DNA from: Ancylobacter polymorphus
Lineage (GTDB): Bacteria > Pseudomonadota > Alphaproteobacteria > Rhizobiales > Xanthobacteraceae
NCBI RefSeq assembly: GCF_030813495.1
Contig: NZ_JAUSUI010000002.1
Location: 248,001-312,000 of the forward strand
DNA length: 64,000 nucleotides
Direction of reading: 5' to 3'
The first letter of the stretch is position 1, and the number at the start of each line of letters is the position of its first letter. A program made the position numbers and the translations under genes. This document shows positions 19,517 to 29,086 of the stretch, in pieces. The notes under the pieces are model-generated. The model searched no databases. It worked only from the letters and a program-made list of their open reading frames with translations, and was not told the DNA's origin.

Positions 19517-20560
19517 TTGAAATTCACCCATCTGCTCGGCGCTGCTGCGCTGTCGCTCGGCGCAATGTTCTCTGGCGCCGCCTTCGCCGCTGACATCACG
19601 GGCGCGGGCGCGACCTTCCCGGCTCCCGTCTATCAGGCCTGGGCCGTTGCTTATAAGGAAAAGACCGGCACGGGCCTCAACTATCAGTCGATCGGCTCGG
19701 GCGCCGGTCAGACCCAGATCTTCAACCGCACGGTCGATTTCGGCGCGTCGGATGCGCCGGTCGCCACCGACAAGCTGGCGGCGCAGAAGCTGCTGCAGTT
19801 CCCGGCGGTCATCGGCTCGGTCGTCGCCATCGTCAATCTCGACGGCGTCTCTGCCAACCAGGTCAAGCTGACCGGCCCGGTGCTCGCCGACATCTATCTC
19901 GGCAAGATCACCAAGTGGAACGATCCGCGGATTGCCGAGCTCAACAAGGACTCGCAGCTTCCCGACCTCGGCATCGTCCCGGTGTATCGTTCGGACGGGT
20001 CGGGCACGACCTATGTCTTCGCCACCTATCTCTCGGCGGTCAGCGCGGAGTGGAAGTCCAAGGTGGGCGCGGCGACCTCGGTCCAGTGGCCGGCGGGCGC
20101 GGGCGGCAAGGGCAATGAAGGCGTCGCCGGCACGGTGAAGAACACCAAGGGTGCCATCGGCTACGTCGAGTACATCTATGCCTCGTCGAACAACCTGATC
20201 ACCACCTCGCTGCAGAACAAGGCCGGTAAGTTCGTCGCCCCGACCGTTCCTGCCTTCCAGGCGGCCGCGGCCAATGCGGACTGGGCCGGTGCCAAGGACT
20301 TCGCCGCGTCGATGATCGACACCCCCGGCGAGGCCACCTGGCCGATCACCTCCGCCACCTTCATCCTGCTGCCCAAGGAGCCCAAGTCGGGCACCCAGGC
20401 GGCCGAGGTCATCAAGTTCTTCGACTGGGCCTTCAAGGATGGTGGCGCCATCGCCGAGAAGCTGCACTACATCCCGCTTCCCGAAGACGTTGCCAACCGC
20501 GTCCGCGAAGCCTGGAAGACCGAAGTGAAGGCCGACGGCAAGCCGGTTTGGACTCACTGA
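19517..20560 (+). CDS. pstS: Phosphate-binding periplasmic protein PstS
   Basis: PstS captures phosphate for the PstCAB importer. I set the start at TTG 19517-19519 because AAGGAG (19504-19509) lies 7 bases upstream and the frame then opens with a clean signal peptide (LKFTHLLGAAALSLGAMFSGAAFA). Phosphate-contact motifs GAGATFPAP, DFGASDAP, and VYRSDGSGTTYVF are present, and the 347-residue length is typical. An in-frame ATG 29 codons earlier would bury the signal peptide. A hairpin follows the stop. Confidence 0.95.
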   Translation: MKFTHLLGAAALSLGAMFSGAAFAADITGAGATFPAPVYQAWAVAYKEKTGTGLNYQSIGSGAGQTQIFNRTVDFGASDAPVATDKLAAQKLLQFPAVIGSVVAIVNLDGVSANQVKLTGPVLADIYLGKITKWNDPRIAELNKDSQLPDLGIVPVYRSDGSGTTYVFATYLSAVSAEWKSKVGAATSVQWPAGAGGKGNEGVAGTVKNTKGAIGYVEYIYASSNNLITTSLQNKAGKFVAPTVPAFQAAAANADWAGAKDFAASMIDTPGEATWPITSATFILLPKEPKSGTQAAEVIKFFDWAFKDGGAIAEKLHYIPLPEDVANRVREAWKTEVKADGKPVWTH

Positions 20561-20573
20561 CACCTCTGATCGC

Positions 20574-20610
20574 CGGGGAGGGATGCCCGCATCCCTCCCC
20601 GTTTGTCTGT
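20574..20610 (+). terminator. Intercistronic stem-loop after pstS
   Basis: A perfect 12-bp stem (CGGGGAGGGATG, 20574-20585, with 20590-20601) and a 4-base loop are followed by TTTGTCTGT. It begins 13 bp after the pstS stop and precedes pstC. It probably works as a partial terminator or 3' mRNA protector, so that PstS is made in excess over the membrane parts. Confidence 0.65.
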
Positions 20611-20703
20611 GCCGGGCGCCGCGCGCCCGCGCTTGATGCGTGATATCTTCCCGGCCGCTTCAAGGGCCGCTGTTTCCGTCTGTTCCTGAGGGACCTTTCG
20701 CAC

Positions 20704-21678
20704 ATGGACGCCACACTGAGCGGCACCGCTGACCCGGCGCTGGTTTCTGCGCGCAAGCCGGCCGGGCGCGTCAGCGACCCGGTTTTCGTCGGGATACTCT
20801 GGGGCAGCGGCATTTTCGTGCTGATCCTGCTCGGCCTCATCATCGCGATGCTGTTCGAGGGCGGGCTTCCCGCGCTGCAGGAATTCGGCATCTCCTTCCT
20901 GTGGTCGACGACCTGGAATCCGGTGACCGAAGTGTTCGGCGCCGGCGTGATGGTGTTCGGCACCATCTTCAGCGCCGTCATCGCCGTGATCATCGCCCTG
21001 CCGCTGTCCTTCGGCATCGCCTTCTTCCTCACGGAGATCGCCCCGGGCGCGCTGCGCCGGCCGATCGGCGTCGCGATCCAGCTGCTCGCCGCGATCCCCT
21101 CGATCATTTACGGCATGTGGGGCTTCTTCGTCATCGTTCCGCTGATGGCCGCCTATGTGCAGCCGCCACTGATCGACCTGCTCGGCCCGCTGCCGGTGAT
21201 CGGCGCGCTTTTCCAGGGTCCGCCGCTCGGCGCCGGCATGCTCACCGCCGGCCTGATCATGGCAATCATGATCCTGCCCTTCATCACCGCCATGTTCGTC
21301 GAGGTGCTGGAATCGGTGCCGCCGATGATCAAGGAATCCGCCTATGGCGTCGGCGCCACCACCTATGAGGTCTATCGCAACGTCTCGGTGCCCTATGGCC
21401 GCACCGCCATGGTCGGCGCGGTGATGCTGGGCCTCGGTCGCGCGCTGGGCGAAACCATGGCCGTGACCTTCGTCATCGGCAACGCCACGCGCATGTCGGC
21501 CTCGCTCTTCGCGCCGGGCTCCACCATTGCCTCCACCATCGCCAACGAATTCCCCGAGGCCGCGCCCGGCTCGCTCAAGCTGCAGTCGCTGCTGGAACTG
21601 GGCTTCATCCTGTTCGTGATCTCGTTCATCGTGCTCGCGCTCTCGCGCCTTCTCGTTCGCTCCAAGCTGAAGGGCTGA
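20704..21678 (+). CDS. pstC: Phosphate ABC transporter permease PstC
   Basis: The 324-residue inner-membrane permease has a cytoplasmic N-terminus and six main hydrophobic segments. The EAA-type coupling loop reads SAYGVGATTYEVYRNVSVPYGRTAM, and LGLGRALGETMAV is a PstC hallmark. With PstA it forms the channel driven by PstB. It is 10 bp upstream of pstA. Confidence 0.95.
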   Translation: MDATLSGTADPALVSARKPAGRVSDPVFVGILWGSGIFVLILLGLIIAMLFEGGLPALQEFGISFLWSTTWNPVTEVFGAGVMVFGTIFSAVIAVIIALPLSFGIAFFLTEIAPGALRRPIGVAIQLLAAIPSIIYGMWGFFVIVPLMAAYVQPPLIDLLGPLPVIGALFQGPPLGAGMLTAGLIMAIMILPFITAMFVEVLESVPPMIKESAYGVGATTYEVYRNVSVPYGRTAMVGAVMLGLGRALGETMAVTFVIGNATRMSASLFAPGSTIASTIANEFPEAAPGSLKLQSLLELGFILFVISFIVLALSRLLVRSKLKG

Positions 21679-21688
21679 GGTAGCTGCC

Positions 21689-22522
21689 ATGTCATCGCTC
21701 GCCCGCCGCCGCGCGACCGACTACACGGTCAAGGTCGTCAGCACGCTCTTCGCCGCCGTCGCTCTCCTCCTTCTCGCCTGGATCCTATGGACCCTGGTGA
21801 TCCGCGGCCTGCCCGCGATGGGTCCGCACGTCTTCACCCGCATCACCATGCCGCCGGGTGCCGGTGGCGGCCTGCTCAACGCCATTGTCGGCTCGCTGAT
21901 CCAGATCGCCATCGCCCTCGTCGTCGGCACGCCCATCGGCCTGATGTGCGGCACCTTCCTGGCCGAGAACGGGCGCAACACTCAGATCGGCAATGCAGTC
22001 CGCTTCGTGAACGACGTGCTGCTGTCGGCGCCGTCGATCCTCATCGGCCTGTTCGTCTATCAGATCCTGGTCATGCCCTTCGGTGGCTTCTCCGGCTGGG
22101 CCGGCGCCGCCGCGCTTGCGGTGATCGTCATCCCGGTCGTGGTCCGTACCACCGAGGACATGCTGAATCTTGTTCCCATCGGCCTGCGCGAAGCCGCCTT
22201 CGCGCTCGGCGCCCCGCAGTGGAAGGTCGTCACCTTCGTCACCTGGCGCGCCGCCCGCGCCGGCATCGTCACCGGCATTCTGCTGGCCGTCGCCCGCGCC
22301 GCCGGTGAGACTGCACCGCTGCTGTTCACCTCGCTCGGCAACAACAGCTGGTCGCTCGACATGAACAGCCCGATGGCCAGCCTGCCGATCGCCATCTATC
22401 AATATGCCGCCAGCCCCTTCGACGACTGGGTGGCCCTCGCTTGGGCGGGCGCCCTTCTGATCACCGTCGGGGTTCTGACCCTGAACATCCTTTCCCGCCT
22501 CGTCCTGGCGAAGATGAAGTGA
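21689..22522 (+). CDS. pstA: Phosphate ABC transporter permease PstA
   Basis: The 277-residue permease partner of PstC has six hydrophobic segments and the coupling loop [42 protein letters not shown] is the PstA signature. It sits between pstC and pstB with gaps of 10 and 8 bp, as expected for one translationally linked operon. Confidence 0.95.
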   Translation: MSSLARRRATDYTVKVVSTLFAAVALLLLAWILWTLVIRGLPAMGPHVFTRITMPPGAGGGLLNAIVGSLIQIAIALVVGTPIGLMCGTFLAENGRNTQIGNAVRFVNDVLLSAPSILIGLFVYQILVMPFGGFSGWAGAAALAVIVIPVVVRTTEDMLNLVPIGLREAAFALGAPQWKVVTFVTWRAARAGIVTGILLAVARAAGETAPLLFTSLGNNSWSLDMNSPMASLPIAIYQYAASPFDDWVALAWAGALLITVGVLTLNILSRLVLAKMK

Positions 22523-22530
22523 GACGGACC

Positions 22531-23352
22531 ATGAATTTCGCACCTGAAACGTCGATCGACATCGCCTCCGCCGTCAATCGCGCCACCGCGCCGTCGGCCG
22601 AAGCCAAGATCAAGGTCGAGAAGCTGAACTTCTTCTACGGCGACAACCATGCGCTGAAGAACATCAATTTCGAGATCCCGGAAAAGCGCGTTACCGCGAT
22701 GATCGGGCCCTCGGGCTGCGGCAAGTCCACGCTGCTGCGCATCTTCAACCGCATGTATCAGCTCTATCCGGGCCAGCGCGCGGAAGGGAAGATCCTGTTC
22801 GACGGCGCCGACCTGCTGAGCAAGGACCTCGACTCCACCGTCGTGCGCTCGCGCATCGGCATGGTGTTCCAGAAGCCGACGCCGTTCCCGATGTCGATCT
22901 ATGACAACATCGCCTTCGGCGTGAAGCTGCATGAGCGCCTGTCGAAGGCGCAGATGGACGAGCGCGTCGAATGGTGCCTGCGCAAGGCGGCGATCTGGGA
23001 AGAGACCAAGGACCGCCTGCACACCTCGGCGCTCGGCATGTCGGGCGGTCAGCAGCAGCGCCTGTGCATCGCCCGCACCATCGCCGTGCGGCCGGAAGTG
23101 ATCCTGCTCGACGAGCCCACCTCGGCGCTCGACCCGATCTCGACCTCGAAGATCGAGGACCTGATCGACGAGCTGAAGCAGGAATTCACCATCGTCATCG
23201 TGACGCACAACATGCAGCAGGCGGCGCGCTGCGCCGACATCACCTCCTTCTTCTATCTCGGCGAGCTCATCGAGGTCGCCGCCTCGAACGAGATCTTCAC
23301 CAACCCGCGCGAAGCCCGCACCCGCGACTACATCACCGGCCGCTTCGGCTGA
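22531..23352 (+). CDS. pstB: Phosphate ABC transporter ATPase PstB
   Basis: PstB hydrolyses ATP to drive phosphate import. From ATG 22531, 8 bp after pstA, the product has 273 residues. Walker A is [12 protein letters not shown], the signature motif is the PstB variant [14 protein letters not shown], and Walker B is [12 protein letters not shown]; the H loop His is in [10 protein letters not shown]. The upstream part of the frame overlaps pstA and is not coding. Confidence 0.96.
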   Translation: MNFAPETSIDIASAVNRATAPSAEAKIKVEKLNFFYGDNHALKNINFEIPEKRVTAMIGPSGCGKSTLLRIFNRMYQLYPGQRAEGKILFDGADLLSKDLDSTVVRSRIGMVFQKPTPFPMSIYDNIAFGVKLHERLSKAQMDERVEWCLRKAAIWEETKDRLHTSALGMSGGQQQRLCIARTIAVRPEVILLDEPTSALDPISTSKIEDLIDELKQEFTIVIVTHNMQQAARCADITSFFYLGELIEVAASNEIFTNPREARTRDYITGRFG

Positions 23353-23377
23353 GCCCGCGACGAGAGAGGCCTGCCCC

Positions 23378-24091
23378 ATGACCGAACATATTGTCTCGTC
23401 ATTCGACACCGACCTGAAGGAACTCGGCCGCCGCGTGGTCGAAATGGGCGGACAGTCGGAGCGCCTGGTCGCCGATTCCGTGCAGGCGCTGGTCAAGCGC
23501 GACACCGAGCTGGCGCAGAAGGTGATCGTGCTCGACGGGCCGGTCGATCTGCTGCAGCGGGAGATCGAGGAAAAGGCGGTGCTCATCATCGCCCGTCGCC
23601 AGCCGCTCGCCGGCGATCTGCGCGAGATCGTCGCCGCCATGCGCATCGCCAACGACCTGGAGCGCATCGGCGACCTCGCCAAGAACACTGCCAAGCGCGT
23701 GCTGGCCCTCACCGGCGAGTTCCACCCGCAGAAGCTGGTGCGCGGCGTGGAGCACATGTCCACCATCGTGCTCGAACAGCTGAAAGTGGTGCTCGACGCC
23801 TATGCCACGCGCGACGAGGCGCGGGCGCTGGAAGTCTGGCAGCGCGATGGCGAGGTCGACGTGCTCTACACCTCGCTGTTCCGCGAGCTCCTCACCTATA
23901 TGATGGAGGACCCGCGCAACATCTCGCTGTGCACGCATCTGCTGTTCTGCGCCAAGAACATCGAGCGCATCGGCGACCACGCCACCAACGTGGCCGAAAC
24001 CATCCATTATCTTGTCACCGGCCAGCTGCTCACCGAGGAGCGGCCGAAGCAGGATACCAGCAGCCTGACCAGCGTCGCGTTCCCGGCCTGA
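23378..24091 (+). CDS. phoU: Phosphate transport regulator PhoU
   Basis: PhoU links Pst activity to PhoR and keeps the regulon off when phosphate is ample. The 237-residue protein is two three-helix bundles, each with the metal-binding pattern: RIANDLERIGDLAKN (near residue 90) and KNIERIGDHATNVAE (near residue 195). It follows pstB by 25 bp and precedes phoB. Confidence 0.95.
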   Translation: MTEHIVSSFDTDLKELGRRVVEMGGQSERLVADSVQALVKRDTELAQKVIVLDGPVDLLQREIEEKAVLIIARRQPLAGDLREIVAAMRIANDLERIGDLAKNTAKRVLALTGEFHPQKLVRGVEHMSTIVLEQLKVVLDAYATRDEARALEVWQRDGEVDVLYTSLFRELLTYMMEDPRNISLCTHLLFCAKNIERIGDHATNVAETIHYLVTGQLLTEERPKQDTSSLTSVAFPA

Positions 24092-24125
24092 CACCGGCGA
24101 CCCGCGAACGCTCGGGGACGACATC

Positions 24126-24827
24126 ATGCCCACCAACATACTGATCGTGGAGGATGAGGAGCCCCTCACCCTCCTGCTCCGCTACAATCTCGAATCCGAA
24201 GGCTATTCGGTCGATAATGTCGGGCGGGGCGACGAGGCGGAGACAAGGCTGCGCGAAAGCGTGCCGGACCTCCTGATCCTCGACTGGATGCTGCCCGGTC
24301 TCTCCGGCATCGAGCTGTGCCGGCGCCTGCGCGCCCGGCCGGAGACCGAGCGCATGCCGATCCTCATGCTCACCGCCCGCGGGGAGGAGACCGAGCGCGT
24401 GCGCGGCCTCGCGACCGGCGCCGACGATTATGTGGTCAAGCCGTTCTCGGTGCCGGAGCTTGTGGCGCGGGTGCGGGCGCTGCTGCGCCGGGCCAAGCCC
24501 GAGCACATCTCCACCCTGCTGCGCGCCGGCGACATCGAGCTCGACCGGGAGACCAAGCGCGTCCACCGCGCCGGGCGGGAGCTGCATCTCGGCCCCACCG
24601 AGTTCCGGCTGCTGGAATTCCTCATGCAGTCGCCGGGCCGCGTCTATTCGCGCGAGCAGCTGCTCGACGGCGTGTGGGGGCAGGATGTTTATATCGACGA
24701 GCGCACGGTCGATGTGCATGTCGGCCGCCTGCGCAAGGCGCTGAACCGCCCGCGCCAGCCCGACCCGATCCGCACCGTGCGCGGCTCCGGCTATTCCTTC
24801 AACGAGATGTTCGCCCGCGCGCATTGA
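24126..24827 (+). CDS. phoB: Phosphate-regulon response regulator PhoB
   Basis: The 233-residue OmpR-family regulator has a receiver domain with the phosphoacceptor Asp53 (LLILDWMLPG), acidic pocket VEDEE and Lys in VVKPFSV, then a winged-helix domain (about 130-228) ending in the YIDERTVDVHVGRLRKAL and VRGSGYSF motifs. It binds Pho boxes such as the one at 19368. Being last in the pst operon, it should be autoactivated. Confidence 0.95.
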   Translation: MPTNILIVEDEEPLTLLLRYNLESEGYSVDNVGRGDEAETRLRESVPDLLILDWMLPGLSGIELCRRLRARPETERMPILMLTARGEETERVRGLATGADDYVVKPFSVPELVARVRALLRRAKPEHISTLLRAGDIELDRETKRVHRAGRELHLGPTEFRLLEFLMQSPGRVYSREQLLDGVWGQDVYIDERTVDVHVGRLRKALNRPRQPDPIRTVRGSGYSFNEMFARAH

Positions 24828-24849
24828 GCGCGCCGGCACATTCGCCTCA

Positions 24850-25959
24850 TCACCCCGCCGGCACCGGCGCCGGTGCCAGCGGGGTGCGGTACTGCGCCTC
24901 GATCTCGAGAAGGCGCTGCTTGCGCCACAGCCCGCCGCCATAGCCGGTGAGGGCGCCATCGGTGCCGATGACACGGTGGCAGGGAATGATCAGCGCTAGC
25001 TGGTTAGCGCCATTGGCCCGCGCCACGGCGCGGATCGCCGCCGGCGCGCCGATCCGGCGGGCGATGTCGGCATAGCTCGCCGTCACCCCGGCCGGTATGC
25101 GCCGCAGCTCCGCCCAGACGGCGCGGGTGAAAGCGCTGCCGTCGAGCGCGACAGGCGTGGTGAATTCCGCCGAGCGGCCGGCGAAATAGGCGGTGAGTTC
25201 GCGGCGAATGCTCTCGGTCGGCGGGTTGCTGCCGATCCCCAGCTCCCCCTTCACCCCCTTGCGCAGCCGGGCGATCTCCGCCGGCAGGCCGCGCCGCTCG
25301 ACGAATTCCAGCAGATGCAGATGGGTCGTACTGGAAATCGCGATCATGTCGCCGAGCGGCGTGCCGATCCAGTCGGCGAGCAGCCGCCCCTCGCCGGCGA
25401 TCTCGCCGGGCGCGCAGCCGATCAGCCGGGCGAAGGCAGCGCGGAAGGCGCTGGCGGACTGGAAGCCGGCCTCCTGCTGCGCGGCGATCACCGACCCGCC
25501 GAGTGCGAGTGTCTCGAAGCCCTCGCGCAGCCGCCGGTGGCGCGCCATGTCGAGGAACGTCATGCCGAAATGCCGCTTGAAGGCCCGGCGGACGGTGGAG
25601 AGGTCATAGCCGAGGCGCGTAATGTCCTCCTCGCCGAAGCGATAGGCCGGGCGCGCGTCCAGCGCGGCGAGCAGCGCGGCGATCATCGGCTCCGCCTCGG
25701 CGGCGGGCTGCAGCGGATGGCAGCGCTTGCAGGGGCGGAAGCCGGCTTCGATACAGGCGCCGATGGTCGGGCGAAAGCTGCAATTCTCGATCAGCGGCTT
25801 GCGCGCCGGACAGGTGAGCCGGCAAAATATGCCCGTGGTGGCGACGCAGACATAGGCGCGCCCTTCATAGCGCGCGTCACGCGCGAGCAGCGCCTCATAC
25901 AGCGTCGCCGCATCCGGCAAGGTGAGGTCGAACAGATCATGGGTCGCATCGGTCAGCAT
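24850..25959 (-). CDS. ada: Bifunctional Ada: methylphosphotriester sensor, AraC regulator and O6-alkylguanine-DNA methyltransferase
   Basis: The 369-residue protein keeps both halves of Ada. The N-terminal zinc domain has four Cys (IFCRLTCPAR and GFRPCKRC), the first being the methyl acceptor for phosphotriesters; an AraC-type HTH follows (about 100-185). The C-terminal methyltransferase has the acceptor Cys in IPCHRVIG plus the YGGGLWRK segment. It repairs alkylated DNA and, once methylated, activates transcription. It is convergent with phoB; the last codons form a 36-bp palindrome. Confidence 0.94.
   Translation of the reverse strand: MLTDATHDLFDLTLPDAATLYEALLARDARYEGRAYVCVATTGIFCRLTCPARKPLIENCSFRPTIGACIEAGFRPCKRCHPLQPAAEAEPMIAALLAALDARPAYRFGEEDITRLGYDLSTVRRAFKRHFGMTFLDMARHRRLREGFETLALGGSVIAAQQEAGFQSASAFRAAFARLIGCAPGEIAGEGRLLADWIGTPLGDMIAISSTTHLHLLEFVERRGLPAEIARLRKGVKGELGIGSNPPTESIRRELTAYFAGRSAEFTTPVALDGSAFTRAVWAELRRIPAGVTASYADIARRIGAPAAIRAVARANGANQLALIIPCHRVIGTDGALTGYGGGLWRKQRLLEIEAQYRTPLAPAPVPAG
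24851..24886. repeat. 36-bp nested palindrome at the 3' end of ada
   Basis: CACCCCGC and GCGGGGTG arms surround the perfect 18-bp palindrome GGCACCGGCGCCGGTGCC, with only one unpaired base on each side. It covers the last codons of ada and starts 24 bp after the phoB stop. It could act as a bidirectional stem-loop for both convergent transcripts, although neither side has a T tract. Confidence 0.5.
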
Positions 25960-26009
25960 GGGCCGACGCTAGCACCGCGCCGGTTCCCGCGCCGCCGAAA
26001 ATCGGGCGT

Positions 26010-27386
26010 TTATTCTCCGCCCGCCTCGGCCCCGCCCTCCGGCCGGTTGTGGCCCTTTTTCGGCCAGTTGTGCGAGAGCACGAAGTCGGAAATGCGCGGG
26101 GCGATTTCGGCACGGAAGCGCGAGCCGTTGAACACGCCGTAATGGCCGACGGTCGGCTGGAGGTAATGCGCCTTCATGTCCTCCGGCAGGCCGGAGCACA
26201 GGGTCTGCGCCGCGCGCGTCTGGCCGATGCCGGAAATATCGTCATTCTCGCCCTCGACGGTGAGCAGCGCGACATTGCGGATCTTGGAAGGGTCGACCCT
26301 GGCGCCGCGATGGGTCATCCGCCCGCGCGGCAGCGCGTGGTCGATGAACACGGTCTGCAGCGTCTGCAGGTAATATTCCGCCGGCAAATCCATGACCGAG
26401 AGATATTCGTCGTAGAACTCGCGGTGCTTGGCGGCGGAATCGCCGTCGCCCTTGACGAGATGGCCGAACATGTCGGCATGCGCCTTCAGATGGCGCTCCA
26501 GATTCATCGCCATGAAGCCGTGCAGCTGCAGGAAGCCGGGATAGACCTGCCGCATCACCCCGGCATTGGGCCAGGGCACGGTGGTGATGACATTGCGCTG
26601 GAACCACTCGATGCCGCGCTCCTGGGCGAAATGATTCACCGCCGTCGGGCTCTCGCGGGTGTCGATCGGCCCGCCCATCAGCACCATGGAGGCGGGGACA
26701 TCCGGGTCGCCCAGCTCCTCCATCCGCGCCACGGCGGCCAGCACCGGCACCGCCGGCTGGCAGACGGCGAGCGCATGCACCCCGCCACCGAGATGGTGGA
26801 AGATGTCGATGACATAGTCGATATAGTCGTCGAGGCTGAACGGCCCCTCCGACACCGGCACATTGCGCGCATCGACCCAGTCGGTGATGTAGACATCGTG
26901 ATTGGTCAGCAGGGTCTGCACCGTGCCGCGCAGCAATGTCGCGTAATGGCCGGACAGCGGCGCGACGATCACCATGCGCGGCTGCGGCCGGCGCGGCTTG
27001 TGCGCGAAGTCGCGACGGAAATGCAGCAGCTTGCAGAAGGGCCGCTCCCACACCGTCTCGATGGTGACGGGAACGCTGACGCCGCCCACCGTGACCTCGT
27101 CAATGCCCCATTCCGGCTTGCCATAGCGCCGCGTCGTACGCTCGAACATTTCCAGCGAGGCCGACATGGTCTTGCCGAAGCCGGTATGGCTGAGCGGATT
27201 GGCGGGGTTGCGGTAGAACAGCCGCCCGGCATCGGCCATGATGCGCAGCGGATCGAGCGCGGCATGGCCGAGCTCGAACATCCAGTACATAGGCCGCGTC
27301 AGCACCGAGGCGGCTTCCAGCGTCACCTCGGGTGAGGCTACCGCTTCCGTCGCATCAGGCACATCGCCGAAAACGCCGATCGCCAT
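26010..27386 (-). CDS. phaZ: Intracellular polyhydroxyalkanoate depolymerase
   Basis: PhaZ degrades stored polyhydroxybutyrate inside the cell. The 458-residue alpha/beta-hydrolase matches the intracellular depolymerase family: MYWMFELGHAALDPLR, VIVAPLSGHYATLLRGTV, DVYITDWVDARNVP, and the nucleophile region ALAVCQPAVP, where Cys stands at the catalytic position as in this family. The C-terminal TVEGENDDISGIGQT and PTVGHYGVFNG carry the Asp and His. ATG 27386 has GGAGGAC upstream; a later ATG at MYWMFEL is possible. It diverges from regB. Confidence 0.92.
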   Translation of the reverse strand: MAIGVFGDVPDATEAVASPEVTLEAASVLTRPMYWMFELGHAALDPLRIMADAGRLFYRNPANPLSHTGFGKTMSASLEMFERTTRRYGKPEWGIDEVTVGGVSVPVTIETVWERPFCKLLHFRRDFAHKPRRPQPRMVIVAPLSGHYATLLRGTVQTLLTNHDVYITDWVDARNVPVSEGPFSLDDYIDYVIDIFHHLGGGVHALAVCQPAVPVLAAVARMEELGDPDVPASMVLMGGPIDTRESPTAVNHFAQERGIEWFQRNVITTVPWPNAGVMRQVYPGFLQLHGFMAMNLERHLKAHADMFGHLVKGDGDSAAKHREFYDEYLSVMDLPAEYYLQTLQTVFIDHALPRGRMTHRGARVDPSKIRNVALLTVEGENDDISGIGQTRAAQTLCSGLPEDMKAHYLQPTVGHYGVFNGSRFRAEIAPRISDFVLSHNWPKKGHNRPEGGAEAGGE

Positions 27387-27450
27387 GCTGTCCTCCGTCG
27401 TCCGCGCCTGTTCGGAACCGTCCCCGTGATCGGTCCCGGCCGGCCGTTCT

Positions 27451-27464
27451 TGTGCATTGCAGCA
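27451..27464. promoter_or_regulatory. Candidate PhaR-type site between phaZ and regB
   Basis: TGTGCATTGCAGCA lies 65 bp upstream of phaZ and holds TGC/GCA half-sites like those bound by the PHB-responsive repressor PhaR in other alphaproteobacteria. The match is short, and phaR is not in this window. Confidence 0.25.
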
Positions 27465-27577
27465 TAAATAGGCTCTTTCACGCCCGCGTCAACGCGGCTC
27501 CACTCTCGCATGACAGCTTCACGAAAGGTTATAGAAAGTCGCGCCCGTCCGCGAAGGGGGCGCGCAGGGGCCTTTTC

Positions 27578-28954
27578 ATGTCGCTTTCCCTCGACCATCC
27601 CATCGGCGAACGTTTTTTCGGCCTGCGGCTGGATACGCTTATCCGTCTGCGCTGGCTGGCGATTTCCGGCCAGACCGTGGCCATCGTCGTGGTGCAGTGG
27701 CTGCTCGGCTTCTCGCTGCCGATCGGCGCCAGCCTCGCCGTGGTGGCGCTGTCCGCCTGGCTCAACCTGGCGCTGAGGCTGCGCAATCCCGGCGCCCGGC
27801 GCCTGTCGGATGTCGAGGCGGCCTGGCTGCTCGCCTATGACATTCTGCAACTCGCCGCGCTGCTGTTCCTCACCGGTGGCCTGTCCAATCCCTTCGCGCT
27901 GCTGTTTCTCGCCCCGGTGCTGATCTCGGCGACGGCGCTGTCGCCGCGCACCACCATCCTGCTCGGCGTGCTGGCGGCGGCCTGCGCCGGGCTCGTCGGT
28001 TTCTGGCATATGCCGCTGCCCTGGGCCCCGAACGGCGCGCTTGGCGAGGTGCCGGAACTGCCGACGCTCTATCTCGTCGGCATCTGGCTGGGAATCGCCA
28101 TCGCCATCGCCTTCATGGGCGTGCATGCCTGGCGCGTGGCGGAGGAAACGCGCGAACTCTCCGAGGCGCTGGCGGCGACGGAGCTGGTGCTGGCGCGCGA
28201 GCAGCACCTTTCCGCACTCGACGGGCTGGCGGCGGCGGCGGCGCATGAACTCGGCACGCCGCTCGCCACCATCACCGTTGTGGCGAAGGAACTGGCACGG
28301 TCGCTGCCGCCCGACAGCCCTCTGAGCGAGGACATCAAGCTGGTGAGCGAGCAGGCGGAACGCTGCCGCGCCATTCTGCGCCGGCTGACCACGCTCGATT
28401 CCGGCGAGGCGCCGTTCGACCGCATGCCGATCTCGCACCTGCTGGAGGACGTGGTGGCGCCGCACCGCAATTTCGGCATCACCATTGCCGTCACCCTGCC
28501 CAATGGCGCGCCGGGCGAGCCGATCATCGCCCGCAATCCCGGCCTGCTCTACGGCCTCGGCAACATCGTCGAGAATGCCGTCGATTTCGCCGAAAGCCGC
28601 GTCAACATCGTCGCCAGCTGGAGCGAGGACGAGGTGACGATCTCCGTCACCGATGACGGGCCCGGCTTTCCCATCGAGCTGCTGGACAGTATCGGCGCGC
28701 CCTATGTCACCAGTCGCGGCCGCAACCGCTGGAAACGCGGCGCGGAAAGCGATGGCGAGGACCAGAACGGCCTCGGCCTCGGCGTGTTCATCGCCAAGAC
28801 GCTGCTGGAGCGCACCGGCGCCGCGCTCACCTTCGTCAACCGGCCGCCGCCGGCGCATGGCGCCTCCGTCGGCGTGCGCTGGCCGCGTGGGCTGATCGAC
28901 ATATCAGGCGATCGTGAAGTCGAGGGCGAGACCGGGGTACCCGCCCGCCCGTAG
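27578..28954 (+). CDS. regB: Redox-sensing histidine kinase RegB/ActS/PrrB
   Basis: The 458-residue kinase has six N-terminal hydrophobic segments (to about residue 185), the ubiquinone-binding heptapeptide GGLSNPF (100-106), the H box with His223 (AAAAHELGTPLATI) and the conserved redox Cys263 (SEQAERCRAIL), then an HATPase domain with NIVENAVDFA and DDGPGFP. It senses quinone redox state and phosphorylates RegA to control respiration, carbon and nitrogen fixation genes. ATG 27578 is chosen; upstream codons are not membrane-like. Confidence 0.95.
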   Translation: MSLSLDHPIGERFFGLRLDTLIRLRWLAISGQTVAIVVVQWLLGFSLPIGASLAVVALSAWLNLALRLRNPGARRLSDVEAAWLLAYDILQLAALLFLTGGLSNPFALLFLAPVLISATALSPRTTILLGVLAAACAGLVGFWHMPLPWAPNGALGEVPELPTLYLVGIWLGIAIAIAFMGVHAWRVAEETRELSEALAATELVLAREQHLSALDGLAAAAAHELGTPLATITVVAKELARSLPPDSPLSEDIKLVSEQAERCRAILRRLTTLDSGEAPFDRMPISHLLEDVVAPHRNFGITIAVTLPNGAPGEPIIARNPGLLYGLGNIVENAVDFAESRVNIVASWSEDEVTISVTDDGPGFPIELLDSIGAPYVTSRGRNRWKRGAESDGEDQNGLGLGVFIAKTLLERTGAALTFVNRPPPAHGASVGVRWPRGLIDISGDREVEGETGVPARP

Positions 28955-29086
28955 AAGGGGTTGCGACATTTTGATCTCGCTGCCCATGGGGTATAAGCTC
29001 GGTCAAAAGTCGAATTGGCGACGCAGCGCCGCGTGGGTTCGCCCGTGCGCGGCGGGGCCGCAGCCGGCACAATGGAAAGCGTTGAG

